Below, piece by piece: positions 50,835 through 59,264 of a stretch of DNA of 64,000 bases. The position numbers were made by a program, and so were the translations under genes. Position 1 is the stretch's first letter. Every line of letters begins with the position of its first letter. This DNA comes from Mesobacillus subterraneus (GTDB lineage Bacteria; Bacillota; Bacilli; Bacillales; Cytobacillaceae): the NCBI RefSeq assembly GCF_023715485.1, contig NZ_JAMBOF010000007.1, positions 186,001 to 250,000 on the forward strand. Reading direction: 5' to 3'. The notes beneath the pieces are model-generated. The model searched no databases. It was not told where the DNA came from and saw only the letters and a list, made by a program, of their open reading frames with translations.

Positions 50835-51614
50835 ATGTTTAAATATCTGAGTAAAATGGGAGAACATACTGTCGAGATTTCCGTCGCGACTTCACCATCT
50901 ATCCATTGTGAGAAGTTTTTTGGAAAGATAGAAAACACATTTCAAGTACCAGACTTGAAAGTAAATATTTTAACTAGTTACGGTAGCTCATTCACCGACT
51001 ACGAAGTTTCAATAAAAAAACAAGTAGACAAAATCACCTTTCAAAGATCCGATTACCTAATAGAATCCACCCCAGACTACACATCAGCTACCATCCACGT
51101 CCACGACGAACTAGCGTTGAAGCACGCCCTTATGAACCTCTATAGCTCCTACATCGTCTACCACAACTGGGGCTTGATAATTCATTCGTCATGCGCAGTC
51201 CAGAATGGCAAGGCGCATATCTTTGCCGGTCATTCGGGAGCAGGGAAGTCGACGGCTGCAAGGCTTTCCGAACCTCGGGATCTACTATCGGACGAAGCAA
51301 CGATCGTTAAAATCACGGAAGATGAGATCACTGTATTCGATTCTCCTTTCCGCAGTGAATTGCAATCCACAGGTTATCAACAGCCAAGCCCATTAGGAGG
51401 CATCCAGCTTCTGCATCAGGCAGATACGAATAGACTGGAAAAGACGCGCAAACCAGATGCGCTTTTATCGCTGATGGATAAGGTGTTTTATTGGAGCCAT
51501 GATCCGGTGGAGACGCAACGGATTATGGGATTATTGCGTACTTTGGTAGAGAAGGTCCCGGTTTATGAGCTGTATTTCCGTAAAGATCCTACATTTTGGG
51601 AGCTGATTTCATAA
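50835..51614 (+). CDS. HPr-kinase-like peptide kinase, cluster 2
   Basis: A 259-residue protein of the same HPr-kinase-like family as the lasso cluster enzyme at 18862. IIHSSCAVQNGKAHIFAGHS holds the strand before the P-loop, GHSGAGKST (about residue 131), and LLSDEATIV follows as the metal/substrate segment. It is shorter at the C-terminus than the lasso homologue. Expected action is phosphorylation of a Ser, Thr or Tyr of the adjacent precursor. TTGGAG precedes the ATG; the stop overlaps the next start (TAATG). Confidence 0.82.
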   Translation: MFKYLSKMGEHTVEISVATSPSIHCEKFFGKIENTFQVPDLKVNILTSYGSSFTDYEVSIKKQVDKITFQRSDYLIESTPDYTSATIHVHDELALKHALMNLYSSYIVYHNWGLIIHSSCAVQNGKAHIFAGHSGAGKSTAARLSEPRDLLSDEATIVKITEDEITVFDSPFRSELQSTGYQQPSPLGGIQLLHQADTNRLEKTRKPDALLSLMDKVFYWSHDPVETQRIMGLLRTLVEKVPVYELYFRKDPTFWELIS

Positions 51615-51874
51615 TGGTCCAATTTATTCAAAAGAATAGCTTTGATGCGACCCATATTGAGGATGAGTGGATCATTCTGGATACTGAACAATTTACGGTC
51701 ACGAGGCTGAATGAGCTTGGGGGATTCTGCTGGCTGAAGCTTCAAGAGGCTCAGTCGGTGGATACTCTCCGCGAGGCAATTGATCAGGAATTTGGTGCGG
51801 TGTGTGAAAAAACTTCTATTGATAATTTCTTATCCGATTTAATGAAATGTGGGTTGATTAGTCATGCTATTTGA
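51614..51874 (+). CDS. PqqD-like RRE protein, cluster 2
   Basis: An 86-residue PqqD-fold protein: DEWIILDTEQFTVTRLNELG, FCWLKLQEAQSVDTLREAI and NFLSDLMKCGLI correspond to the strands and helices of a RiPP recognition element. The ATG at 51614 overlaps the kinase stop. Presence of a leader-binding element is the strongest sign that the operon modifies a ribosomal peptide. Its end overlaps the peptidase gene by 11 nt. Confidence 0.85.
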   Translation: MVQFIQKNSFDATHIEDEWIILDTEQFTVTRLNELGGFCWLKLQEAQSVDTLREAIDQEFGAVCEKTSIDNFLSDLMKCGLISHAI

Positions 51875-52355
51875 TCAGGAAACGATTCTTTTTTTGAAGG
51901 TTGCGATTGAGAAGGATGGATTTCTTGATCTGCCTGCTCATGGGAATAGCATGTTTCCGTTAATCAAGAGAGGGGATGTATGCAGATTTGTGCCATGCAG
52001 CCCTGGCTCCTTGATGAAGGGAGACATCATTTTATTCCACAACGATCATGGACAGCTGATTGCCCACCGGTTTATCGAGGTGGAAGCGAATAACGATGTC
52101 CGTCATTATCTGTTCAAAGGGGACACGAACCTGGGGTATGATCAGCCAGTTACAGCAGATCAGCTGATTGGAAGGCTTACATTTATCAAAAAGAACCAAC
52201 AAGAGATATCCACCGATGATTCCACTCCTCAACTGTGGGGAAAACTTCTTCTGGCCTTGCCCATCCTTTCAGGGGCACTACGAAAATATCTTATTTGGAA
52301 ATCTCACTATACATATTTGTGGAGTACGCTATGGCGAAAATTGAACAGCTTGTAA
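51864..52355 (+). CDS. S26-family signal-peptidase-like protein, cluster 2
   Basis: A 163-residue protein with the signal peptidase core: GNSMFPLI (Ser near residue 28), GDIILFHNDHGQLIAHRFIE with a His in the place of the bacterial catalytic Lys, and YLFKGDTN. A Ser-His dyad is the ER/SipW-type arrangement. The N-terminal membrane anchor is missing; the only hydrophobic stretch is C-terminal (LLLALPILSGAL). It takes the place of the B2 leader peptidase of the lasso operon, so it is the best candidate for leader removal. Confidence 0.8.
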   Translation: MLFDQETILFLKVAIEKDGFLDLPAHGNSMFPLIKRGDVCRFVPCSPGSLMKGDIILFHNDHGQLIAHRFIEVEANNDVRHYLFKGDTNLGYDQPVTADQLIGRLTFIKKNQQEISTDDSTPQLWGKLLLALPILSGALRKYLIWKSHYTYLWSTLWRKLNSL

Positions 52356-54142
52356 CGATTGCGAATCAATACTTTTCAATGAAGGATATCCGTAAGACCT
52401 TTTCGATGTTGAAGCCATTTTTTCATAAACATTGGAAGGCTTATTCGGCACTCCTTTTTTTATTAGGGTTTGATATCTTTTTTACCCTTGCTTTCGCATG
52501 GTTCTTTGGAAATATTACCGATGCAGCGATCCGAAGTGATTTTGAAGATTTGAAAAGACTGATTCCGATTGGGATTGGGCTTACTGTTCTGAATATCATT
52601 TCAAACTTCTGTGATATTTATTTTGAAACGATTGCCTCAAATGGCTTGAAAAAGGATTTAAAAGAACATTTATTCAAGCATATTCTCAGCCTGCCTGCAG
52701 GAATTGCCTCCAACCTTCGTTCCGGCGATCTTCTTTCGTATTTTACCAATGATATACACAGCATTGATGGTGTTACGGGGAGTAGTTTGATTAATTTGAT
52801 TCGACTGCCGATCACCTATATTGCCGTCCTCATTTATCTATTCCAAATAAACTGGGTTTTGTGCTTGATAAGTGTCTTGATTGCCCCTATTGCCATTGTA
52901 GCAGGTGCCGGTTTTGGTTTGCTGCTGAAACGAAATGGCCGCAAGCTTCATAGTTTGATTGCTGAGATCAACAACACCTTGAATGAAACATTCCAGGGAT
53001 TCCAGGTCATACGTTCTTTTACATTGGAAAAGAAGATATTTGAAAAATTCACACGCGAAAACGATGATTACTTTAAATTGGAGCTAGAGAACGCCAAGCT
53101 GCAGGGCTGGTATTATTCCGGGGGTTACTTGATCAGTTCTGTTGTCTTTCTTACCTGTCTCTCGCTGGGGGCTTATTTTGTCTATCAAAAAGAAATGACC
53201 ATCGGTTCTTTATTGACCTTTACGAATCTCGTAGGCTATCTTGTTTATCCTTTAACAGGGATTGCAGGACAGTGGGCAGGATTTCAGAGGTCGATTACTG
53301 CGATCGAGAGAATCATTGATTTGGTCGAAAAGCCTGTTGCTTCATCAGAACTCCCGGCATACTCGCCTGTAAAATCTAACATAAAATCCATTGAATTTAA
53401 GAGTGTCACATTCAGTTATGATGAAAATAAAACGATTTTCTCTAACTTGAATCTGCAAATTGAACCGGGAAAAATGGTCGCTCTTGTTGGGCCGAGCGGG
53501 GCAGGGAAAACGACATTGTTCAATCTCCTTCAAGGTTTTTACCAGCCGCAATTGGGACAGATTTTGATAGATGGGATTTCGACAGACGAAATGACGCTGT
53601 CAGAATTAAGAAGCGCAATTGCCCATGTTCCTCAGGAAACGTTCTTATTTGCTGGAAGTATCCGAGATAACCTATTAATGGCGCGACCGGGAATAACTGA
53701 GTTTGAAATGATTGAGGCGGCAAAACAGGCTTGTATCCATGAATTTATCATAGGGCTTCCTGAAGGATATGATTCCGAGATTGGTGAAAGAGGAATTAAA
53801 TTATCTGGCGGACAGAAGCAGCGAATCGCGATTGCGAGGGCTATTTTAAAGGATGCGCCCATTTTGCTGCTGGATGAAGCGACATCTGCTTTGGATAGCA
53901 ATACTGAATCCATGGTAAAACAAGCGCTCGAGCATTTAATGAAAGATAAAACAACAATTGTGATTGCCCACAGGCTTTCAACAATCCAGAATGCGGACCA
54001 AATCGTTGTTTTGGACGAAGGGGAAGTAGTACAGATTGGCACACATGTAGAGTTGATTGCACAGGAGGGCCTCTACCAAAAACTGAATGCAACTGTACTA
54101 AAGCCTAAGAAGGCGGAACATTTATACTTGGTATCTAAATGA
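52331..54142 (+). CDS. ABC exporter (fused permease-ATPase), cluster 2
   Basis: A 603-residue half-transporter. Six helices in the first 320 residues precede an ATPase domain with VGPSGAGKTT (about residue 386), LSGGQKQ (about 491) and LLLDEATSAL (about 513). It resembles the lasso exporter at 21756 and the BmrA/LmrA type, without a peptidase domain. It is likely to export the modified peptide. The ATG at 52331, behind TGGAG, overlaps the S26 gene by 25 nt. Confidence 0.9.
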   Translation: MAKIEQLVTIANQYFSMKDIRKTFSMLKPFFHKHWKAYSALLFLLGFDIFFTLAFAWFFGNITDAAIRSDFEDLKRLIPIGIGLTVLNIISNFCDIYFETIASNGLKKDLKEHLFKHILSLPAGIASNLRSGDLLSYFTNDIHSIDGVTGSSLINLIRLPITYIAVLIYLFQINWVLCLISVLIAPIAIVAGAGFGLLLKRNGRKLHSLIAEINNTLNETFQGFQVIRSFTLEKKIFEKFTRENDDYFKLELENAKLQGWYYSGGYLISSVVFLTCLSLGAYFVYQKEMTIGSLLTFTNLVGYLVYPLTGIAGQWAGFQRSITAIERIIDLVEKPVASSELPAYSPVKSNIKSIEFKSVTFSYDENKTIFSNLNLQIEPGKMVALVGPSGAGKTTLFNLLQGFYQPQLGQILIDGISTDEMTLSELRSAIAHVPQETFLFAGSIRDNLLMARPGITEFEMIEAAKQACIHEFIIGLPEGYDSEIGERGIKLSGGQKQRIAIARAILKDAPILLLDEATSALDSNTESMVKQALEHLMKDKTTIVIAHRLSTIQNADQIVVLDEGEVVQIGTHVELIAQEGLYQKLNATVLKPKKAEHLYLVSK

Positions 54143-54157
54143 GTGGAGGTTCGAATC

Positions 54158-55150
54158 ATGACAACTCAATTGCTGGAAGCATTGTATATGCCGGGAATGG
54201 CGTTGCCAAATGATGATTCCTATTATAAACAGCTCTTACGTAATCAGGATTTCGATTCCATTGCGCCGCAGGTCTATCATTTGTTAAAAGAGCGAGATAA
54301 GCTCGGTGAAATCCCTGGCTTTTTTTATCAGTACTTGAAGAAGCAATACCTTCAAACTTTGCAGCTCAATTTATTTGTAAAACATCAAACTAATTTACTT
54401 CTCAATCAATTTGAAGACAACAAAATAGAAGTTGTTCCGCTAAAAGGAGTCTTTTTTGCAGAAACTTATTTTGGAAACTTGGGTGCACGGAGGACTTCTG
54501 ATATAGATTTGTTAATCAAGGAACAGAATCTTGAGGAAGCAGTAAAAATGGTTAAAAATCTCGGCTTCACAACTGAAGAGGAAAGGATTCCTGGTCATTT
54601 CCATTGCAGTTACAGCAAGCAACTGCCAGGTTCGGAAATTCCGTTGGTTGTTGAATTGCATTGGGATTTGCTGAAGGAGTCAACTGCGAATTTCTCTATA
54701 CATGATTTCTGGCGAGCAGCCACACAACATGGACATTCTGATTTTATTAAAGAATTATCCGCATCCCATGAATTTTACATGATTACCTTGCATGGATGGC
54801 GGCACAACTTGGATTCTCTGAAATACTTTATGGATATTATTCAGCTAATTCATTGTTTAAAAGAGGAAATAGATTTTGAACAATTAGTCGCAATTGCTGA
54901 AACTCACAAAACAAGAAGAAGGATTGTACGGACACTTACCACTGTATATCAAGAGTTTCCTTTTCTAGATAAAATCAAGCCTTTCCCGTATAAATCTGGT
55001 AAGCACTACTTAAATTTAAGTGTTAAAAAGGATGGAAGCAGGTTTTATAAGAAATATGCAGATTATATTGATTATCAATATTTCAGCTATGATACTCCGA
55101 GCCATATTTTAAATGAAGTGATTGAAACGATTTTTCCCGGTAAGAAATAG
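54158..55150 (+). CDS. nucleotidyltransferase, cluster 2
   Basis: A 330-residue nucleotidyltransferase of the same PF14907-type family as the lasso cluster gene at 20563. VPLKGVFFAETYFGNLG is followed by RRTSDIDLLIKE (about residue 112), giving the two catalytic Asp, then LHWDLLKES and the ITLHGWRHNLDSLKYF helix. The pairing of this enzyme with an HPr-like kinase in two separate peptide operons of one genome suggests that they act in sequence. ATG 54158 follows TGGAGG. Confidence 0.83.
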   Translation: MTTQLLEALYMPGMALPNDDSYYKQLLRNQDFDSIAPQVYHLLKERDKLGEIPGFFYQYLKKQYLQTLQLNLFVKHQTNLLLNQFEDNKIEVVPLKGVFFAETYFGNLGARRTSDIDLLIKEQNLEEAVKMVKNLGFTTEEERIPGHFHCSYSKQLPGSEIPLVVELHWDLLKESTANFSIHDFWRAATQHGHSDFIKELSASHEFYMITLHGWRHNLDSLKYFMDIIQLIHCLKEEIDFEQLVAIAETHKTRRRIVRTLTTVYQEFPFLDKIKPFPYKSGKHYLNLSVKKDGSRFYKKYADYIDYQYFSYDTPSHILNEVIETIFPGKK

Positions 55151-55195
55151 TGTTATGAGAGTGGAGGGGTGGGAATAATAATATGAAAAAGGTAG

Positions 55196-55501
55196 GTGTT
55201 GTACTTGGTCCTGTTATTCTATTATCTTTCCCTTCTCAACCTAGCCGACGCAATCCTGACAGTGGCTGGACTCGAAAACTCGCTTATAACAGAGGTGAAT
55301 CCGCTGATGGAGAGTTTGTATTCTCTGGACCAGGGAGTTTTCATCATGGTAAAAATTCTTCTCTCTGTGACGTTGTGGTTGTTTATCTTCTATAAAAGAG
55401 TTCCAAAATCAAATCTGATAAAAGCTCTGACTTTGTTTGCTGCTGTTTGTTATACCTCAGTGATATGCTTGCATGGATTCTGGCTGATCCAGCTCATCTG
55501 A
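55196..55501 (+). CDS. DUF5658-family small membrane protein
   Basis: A 101-residue protein with three hydrophobic helices. YYLSLLNLADAILTVAGLEN and EVNPLMESLYSLDQGVFIMV match the DUF5658 pattern (NL.D...T..G......E.NP.M). The start is uncertain: GTG 55196 or TTG 55199, both behind AAAAAGG. It is the last gene of the peptide cluster unit, 45 nt after the nucleotidyltransferase; its role in it, such as immunity, is only a guess, since the family also occurs alone. Confidence 0.7.
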   Translation: MLYLVLLFYYLSLLNLADAILTVAGLENSLITEVNPLMESLYSLDQGVFIMVKILLSVTLWLFIFYKRVPKSNLIKALTLFAAVCYTSVICLHGFWLIQLI

Positions 55502-55636
55502 TCAGTCAGAGCTATGTTACTCTCTTCTAACTAACCCTCGAAAAAGTTCACTTCTTTTTACTATTTTCATATTCAATATCCATTTTTCCAGGAGTATAAT
55601 TTTCTTATCATGTATAAGAAAGAAGGCGTATGGTTG

Positions 55637-57175
55637 ATGTTTCAAACCATGAAGCGTGAGTTATTGGCCGGGATTACAGTTTCGGTTGTTGCGCTGCCGC
55701 TGGCATTGGCTTTTGGGATGCAGGCGACGGGTAATTCTGATGGGGCCATCATTGGTTTGTATGGTGCCATTATCACGGGGTTCTTTGCTGCTTTATTTGG
55801 CGGGACGAAGAGCCAGGTTACAGGTCCGACTGGACCGATTACGATTATCTTTACTGGTATTGTTGCAACACAGGGCCTTGAGTATGCCTTTATTGCGGCA
55901 TTTCTTGGCGGGCTTTTTCAAATTCTTTTCGGCATTTTGAAGGCGGGCAATTATATAAAATTCATTCCATTGCCAGTGGTAAGTGGATTTATGAACGGGA
56001 TTGCCATTATCATCATTATGGGGCAGCTGCAATATGTGACGGGCAGCTTTTTAGTCGTGCTACTGACCATTATATTTATGCTCGTTTCGATAAAATGGAT
56101 AAAGTTCATTCCGCCAAGCTTGATGGCGCTGATTTTAGGAACAGTGGTTGTTATTCTTTTGGAAAAAGTAGTACCGGCTGTCCATTTCACTCTGCCGTTT
56201 ATCAATGATTTTATCTTCTTTGACAGCGTTGCAAGAATTGGGGAAATCCCAAAAGGACTGCCTCAATTCCATCTGCCTGTAGCTGATTTAAGTACATTAA
56301 TTCAGCTAATGCCAGCTGCTTTAAGTATTGCTGTGCTAGGATCGATCGATTCACTGCTGACTTCGGTTGTCATGGATAATATGACAGGTACAAAACACAA
56401 GAGCAATAAGGAATTAATTGGCCAGGGGATCGGTAACACACTTGCTGGATTATTCGGCGCTATGCCTGGTGCCGGCGCAACTGTTCGCTCCGTAGTAAAC
56501 CTGCGCAGTGGTGGGCAGACAGCGATTTCGGCAATGGTCCACAGTGTTGCCTTGCTGTTATTCATGCTTGTGTTCGGTCCGTTAGCAGAGGAAATTCCAC
56601 TCGCAGTCCTGGCAGGAATTTTGATTATGACTGGAATCACGATGTTCGATTATGACAGTTTGAAAATCCTCAAGGATGAGCCTCGTACGGACGCAGCGGT
56701 CATGCTGGTGACGATGATTTTGACAGTAGCTATCGATTTGATGGTAGCAGTTGGTGTCGGCATTGTCATGAGTGCGCTGATTTTCATGAAACGGATGAGT
56801 GATGAAGGATTTAAGATTAATAGTAAAACGAAAAATAGTTTAAATGTATACACCTTGGAAGGGCCGCTATATTTTGGAGCAACAGAGCTCATAACAAAGA
56901 CAATAAGTTCGGATAACAGCCATGACATAGTGATTGACTTAGAAAAAGTTACAATAGTTGATGCTTCTGGTGCATTGCTCCTGCTGCAGCTCAAGGATCA
57001 GCTGAAGGAACGAGGCCAGAACCTTTATATTGTCGGCAATGACTTAGACCTTGGTGGTATTCTGCGAAAGATGAATATATTCCAGAAGTTTGGTGCCACC
57101 GGGCATTTTAATACAATGGAGGAATTATTACTTTATCTGCACAACAATAATGGAGAAGTGTTAATTCCATCATAA
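55637..57175 (+). CDS. SulP-family anion transporter with STAS domain
   Basis: A 512-residue transporter with about 12-14 helices and a C-terminal STAS domain (from about residue 415, VIDLEKVTIVDASGALLL). ALPLALAFGMQATG and TGPTGPITIIFTGIV are the SulP family signatures. Substrate may be sulfate, bicarbonate or another anion. Start choice is uncertain between ATG 55610, 55637 and 55649; 55637 is used because AAGAAGG is the nearest binding site. Monocistronic, ending at a strong terminator. Confidence 0.88.
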   Translation: MFQTMKRELLAGITVSVVALPLALAFGMQATGNSDGAIIGLYGAIITGFFAALFGGTKSQVTGPTGPITIIFTGIVATQGLEYAFIAAFLGGLFQILFGILKAGNYIKFIPLPVVSGFMNGIAIIIIMGQLQYVTGSFLVVLLTIIFMLVSIKWIKFIPPSLMALILGTVVVILLEKVVPAVHFTLPFINDFIFFDSVARIGEIPKGLPQFHLPVADLSTLIQLMPAALSIAVLGSIDSLLTSVVMDNMTGTKHKSNKELIGQGIGNTLAGLFGAMPGAGATVRSVVNLRSGGQTAISAMVHSVALLLFMLVFGPLAEEIPLAVLAGILIMTGITMFDYDSLKILKDEPRTDAAVMLVTMILTVAIDLMVAVGVGIVMSALIFMKRMSDEGFKINSKTKNSLNVYTLEGPLYFGATELITKTISSDNSHDIVIDLEKVTIVDASGALLLLQLKDQLKERGQNLYIVGNDLDLGGILRKMNIFQKFGATGHFNTMEELLLYLHNNNGEVLIPS

Positions 57176-57205
57176 TAACAAGGGGCTAATCAGCCTCTTG
57201 TTATT
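57174..57205. terminator. terminator after the SulP gene
   Basis: AATAACAAGGGGCT (57174-57187) pairs with AGCCTCTTGTTATT (57192-57205), loop AATC, with T-rich flanks on both strands. Confidence 0.85.
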
Positions 57206-57218
57206 ATTCATAAAGTTA

Positions 57219-57247
57219 TTGCCATATTTTTCATATAAAGGTACAAT
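57219..57247 (+). promoter_or_regulatory. promoter of the 23-residue peptide gene
   Basis: TTGCCA (57219-57224), exactly 17 bp, TACAAT (57242-57247). It gives a transcript of roughly 165 nt ending at the hairpin at 57390. Confidence 0.7.
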
Positions 57248-57283
57248 ATGAAAGTATTCAAATTTCTAAAGGAGGCAGTCGAA

Positions 57284-57355
57284 ATGATTGATCTTAATCA
57301 AGCAACTAAATCAATTTCATATGTTTTACCTTCGGCCTGCCTGTATTGTGTGTAG
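57284..57355 (+). CDS. 23-residue peptide with C-terminal CLYCV, unknown
   Basis: ATG 57284 has AAAGGAGG 7-8 nt upstream and opens 23 codons ending TAG 57353. The product starts MIDLNQATKSISYV and ends LPSACLYCV. With its own consensus promoter and perfect terminator it forms a stand-alone gene. The C-terminal Cys-X2-Cys with an aromatic residue between could form a disulfide, be a modified peptide, or act as a regulatory leader or signal. It resembles the 63363 peptide in size and in having a CxxC with aromatic residues. I do not recognise it. Confidence 0.55.
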   Translation: MIDLNQATKSISYVLPSACLYCV

Positions 57356-57389
57356 TAGCGTTTATTTTTTTATGTAAAATTACTGCGTC

Positions 57390-57420
57390 AACCACAGACT
57401 GCATGTCTGTGGTTTTTTTG
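57390..57420 (+). terminator. terminator behind the 23-residue peptide gene
   Basis: Perfect 10-bp stem AACCACAGAC (57390-57399) with GTCTGTGGTT (57405-57414), loop TGCAT, T7 tail. It could also serve as an attenuator for the ABC genes starting at 57465. Confidence 0.92.
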
Positions 57421-57464
57421 TGTCTAAAAACGAATGTACGTTCTTTAATGGAAGGGTGATATAG

Positions 57465-58490
57465 ATGATTACAGTTGAAAATTTGAAAAAGGAATATAAA
57501 TTAGTTAAGCGTGATCCAGGTCTAAAAGGAGCGATTAAGTCGCTATTTAACAGGAAGTATGAGACTAAGCATGCGGTGAAGGGGATTGATTTTTCCATCG
57601 AGCAAGGGGAAACGGTTGGCTACATCGGTGCGAATGGTGCCGGCAAGTCAACGACTATCAAGATGCTGACTGGGATCCTGACGCCGACATCTGGCAAGGT
57701 AACGGTGAATGGGCTTGTGCCGTATGAGAACCGCCAGAAAAACGCGGTGAACATCGGGGTAGTCTTTGGACAGAGGACGCAGCTGTTCTGGGATATTCCA
57801 GTGCGTGAATCTTATAATCTGCTAAAACACATTTATGAGATTCCTGAGCACGAGTATGAGGAAACGATCGGGATGTTCACGGAGGTCTTGAATCTTGAGC
57901 CGTTGCTCGGCATCCCGGTCAGACAGCTTTCGCTTGGGCAAAAAATGCGCTGTGAGCTGGCTGCAGCCTTCCTTCACAGGCCATCCGTTGTCTACCTGGA
58001 TGAACCGACAATCGGTCTCGACATTGCGGTAAAAGTAAAGATTCGCAAGTTTATAAAAGAAATGAACCAGCGCTGGGGCACAACAGTGCTGCTGACTACA
58101 CATGATATGCAGGATATTGAAGAAATCTGTGACAGGATCATCATCATTGATGGCGGCACGATTTTGTATGACGGTGGCCTTGATGAAATTAAAAAGCAGT
58201 TCGGCCAAAAGCGTGTCATCCATTTTGAACTGGCCGATAAAGAAAAATTTGTACTGCCAGCGTCACTCGATGGACAGGTGGAACTTTTACCGAACGAAGA
58301 AGAAACGAAGGTCAGCTTGTCTTTTGACCATGAGACGGTAAAGAGCTCGTTCGTCATATCAGAAATGATGAGCATGTATGAAATTGGTGATTTGAATATT
58401 GCGGATCCGAAGATTGAGACAATCGTAGAGGAGCTCTACAACAAGCAGGAACAGGGGGGGAAGCATGAGGAAATATTGGCAAATAGCTAA
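57465..58490 (+). CDS. ABC-2 type transporter ATP-binding protein
   Basis: A 341-residue ATPase of the COG4586-like family, longer than usual. Walker A GANGAGKST, Q-loop, signature LSLGQKMRCELAAA and Walker B VVYLDEPTIGLD are intact, followed by an about 90-residue C-terminal accessory region. It overlaps the first permease gene by 26 nt. The three-gene transporter is common in Bacillaceae and of unknown substrate. A single GTTCTTT heptamer lies at 57440. Confidence 0.9.
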   Translation: MITVENLKKEYKLVKRDPGLKGAIKSLFNRKYETKHAVKGIDFSIEQGETVGYIGANGAGKSTTIKMLTGILTPTSGKVTVNGLVPYENRQKNAVNIGVVFGQRTQLFWDIPVRESYNLLKHIYEIPEHEYEETIGMFTEVLNLEPLLGIPVRQLSLGQKMRCELAAAFLHRPSVVYLDEPTIGLDIAVKVKIRKFIKEMNQRWGTTVLLTTHDMQDIEEICDRIIIIDGGTILYDGGLDEIKKQFGQKRVIHFELADKEKFVLPASLDGQVELLPNEEETKVSLSFDHETVKSSFVISEMMSMYEIGDLNIADPKIETIVEELYNKQEQGGKHEEILANS

Positions 58491-59253
58491 AGGGCGGATG
58501 CAGGAGAACACTGCCTATTCTGCCTGGTACTGGGCAGGGACCGTGTCTGCGGTGATGCGGCTGTTGATTATTTATTTCTTCTGGCAGGCGGTTTATGCAA
58601 ACCAGACAACAATCCAAAATATTAATCTCGAAACGATGCTGACGTATATCGTGATTGCGATGCTGCTGCAGGGGTTTGTCGGCGGCGTCGGCAATGAGCT
58701 CGCCGAGAATATCAAGGATGGCCAGGTCGCAATCCAGCTGATGCGTCCTTACGATATGATTTTTAAATTATTTGCAGTCGATGTCGGCAGCAAAATCATG
58801 TACCTAATCCAGGGAACAATCCCTATGGTGTTGATTGCTTACTTTTTTATGGATTTAAGTTTTCCAAAATCGCCTGAGACGATCATACTTTTTGCACTTA
58901 GTGCGCTTATAGGTATTTGGATCGGCACGTTCTTTGATTTCCTGGTCGGAGTGCTTGCGTTCTGGACCGTTAATGTCTGGGGAGTCAGGGTGCTGAAGGA
59001 ATCCTTGATTACATTTTTCTCAGGGGCATTGGTGCCAATCACGCTTTTCCCTGATTGGCTCAGAATCATCACAGAGTTTCTGCCGTTCCAGGCGATGGTT
59101 TATCTGCCGGTTTCGATTTATTCCGGGCTGATCACCGGAACTGAAGCTTATATGGCGCTTGGAATCCAGCTTTTCTGGTTGGTGTCATTATATGTATTGG
59201 TAAGGGTAATCTGGACCCAGGCGATTAAACAGATTACGATTTTTGGAGGTTAG
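58465..59253 (+). CDS. ABC-2 type transporter permease 1
   Basis: A 262-residue permease with six membrane helices. ENTAYSAWYWAGTVSAVMRL, NELAENIKDGQVAIQLMRPY and FWTVNVWGVRVLKESLITFF match the ABC-2 family group (PF06182-like) that pairs with a second related permease. ATG 58465 follows GGGGGG. It forms a heterodimer with the next gene product. Confidence 0.87.
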   Translation: MRKYWQIAKGRMQENTAYSAWYWAGTVSAVMRLLIIYFFWQAVYANQTTIQNINLETMLTYIVIAMLLQGFVGGVGNELAENIKDGQVAIQLMRPYDMIFKLFAVDVGSKIMYLIQGTIPMVLIAYFFMDLSFPKSPETIILFALSALIGIWIGTFFDFLVGVLAFWTVNVWGVRVLKESLITFFSGALVPITLFPDWLRIITEFLPFQAMVYLPVSIYSGLITGTEAYMALGIQLFWLVSLYVLVRVIWTQAIKQITIFGG

Positions 59254-59264
59254 GAGGCGATTAT

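Noticed and set aside
55183-55395. 70-codon frame starting MKKVGVVLGP
   Set aside because: It overlaps the DUF5658 gene in another frame, and only the latter has a family pattern and hydrophobic helices.
57440-57446. Single GTTCTTT upstream of the ABC-2 transporter
   Set aside because: Only a half-site; the flanking sequence gives no GTTCT-N6-AGAAC repeat.
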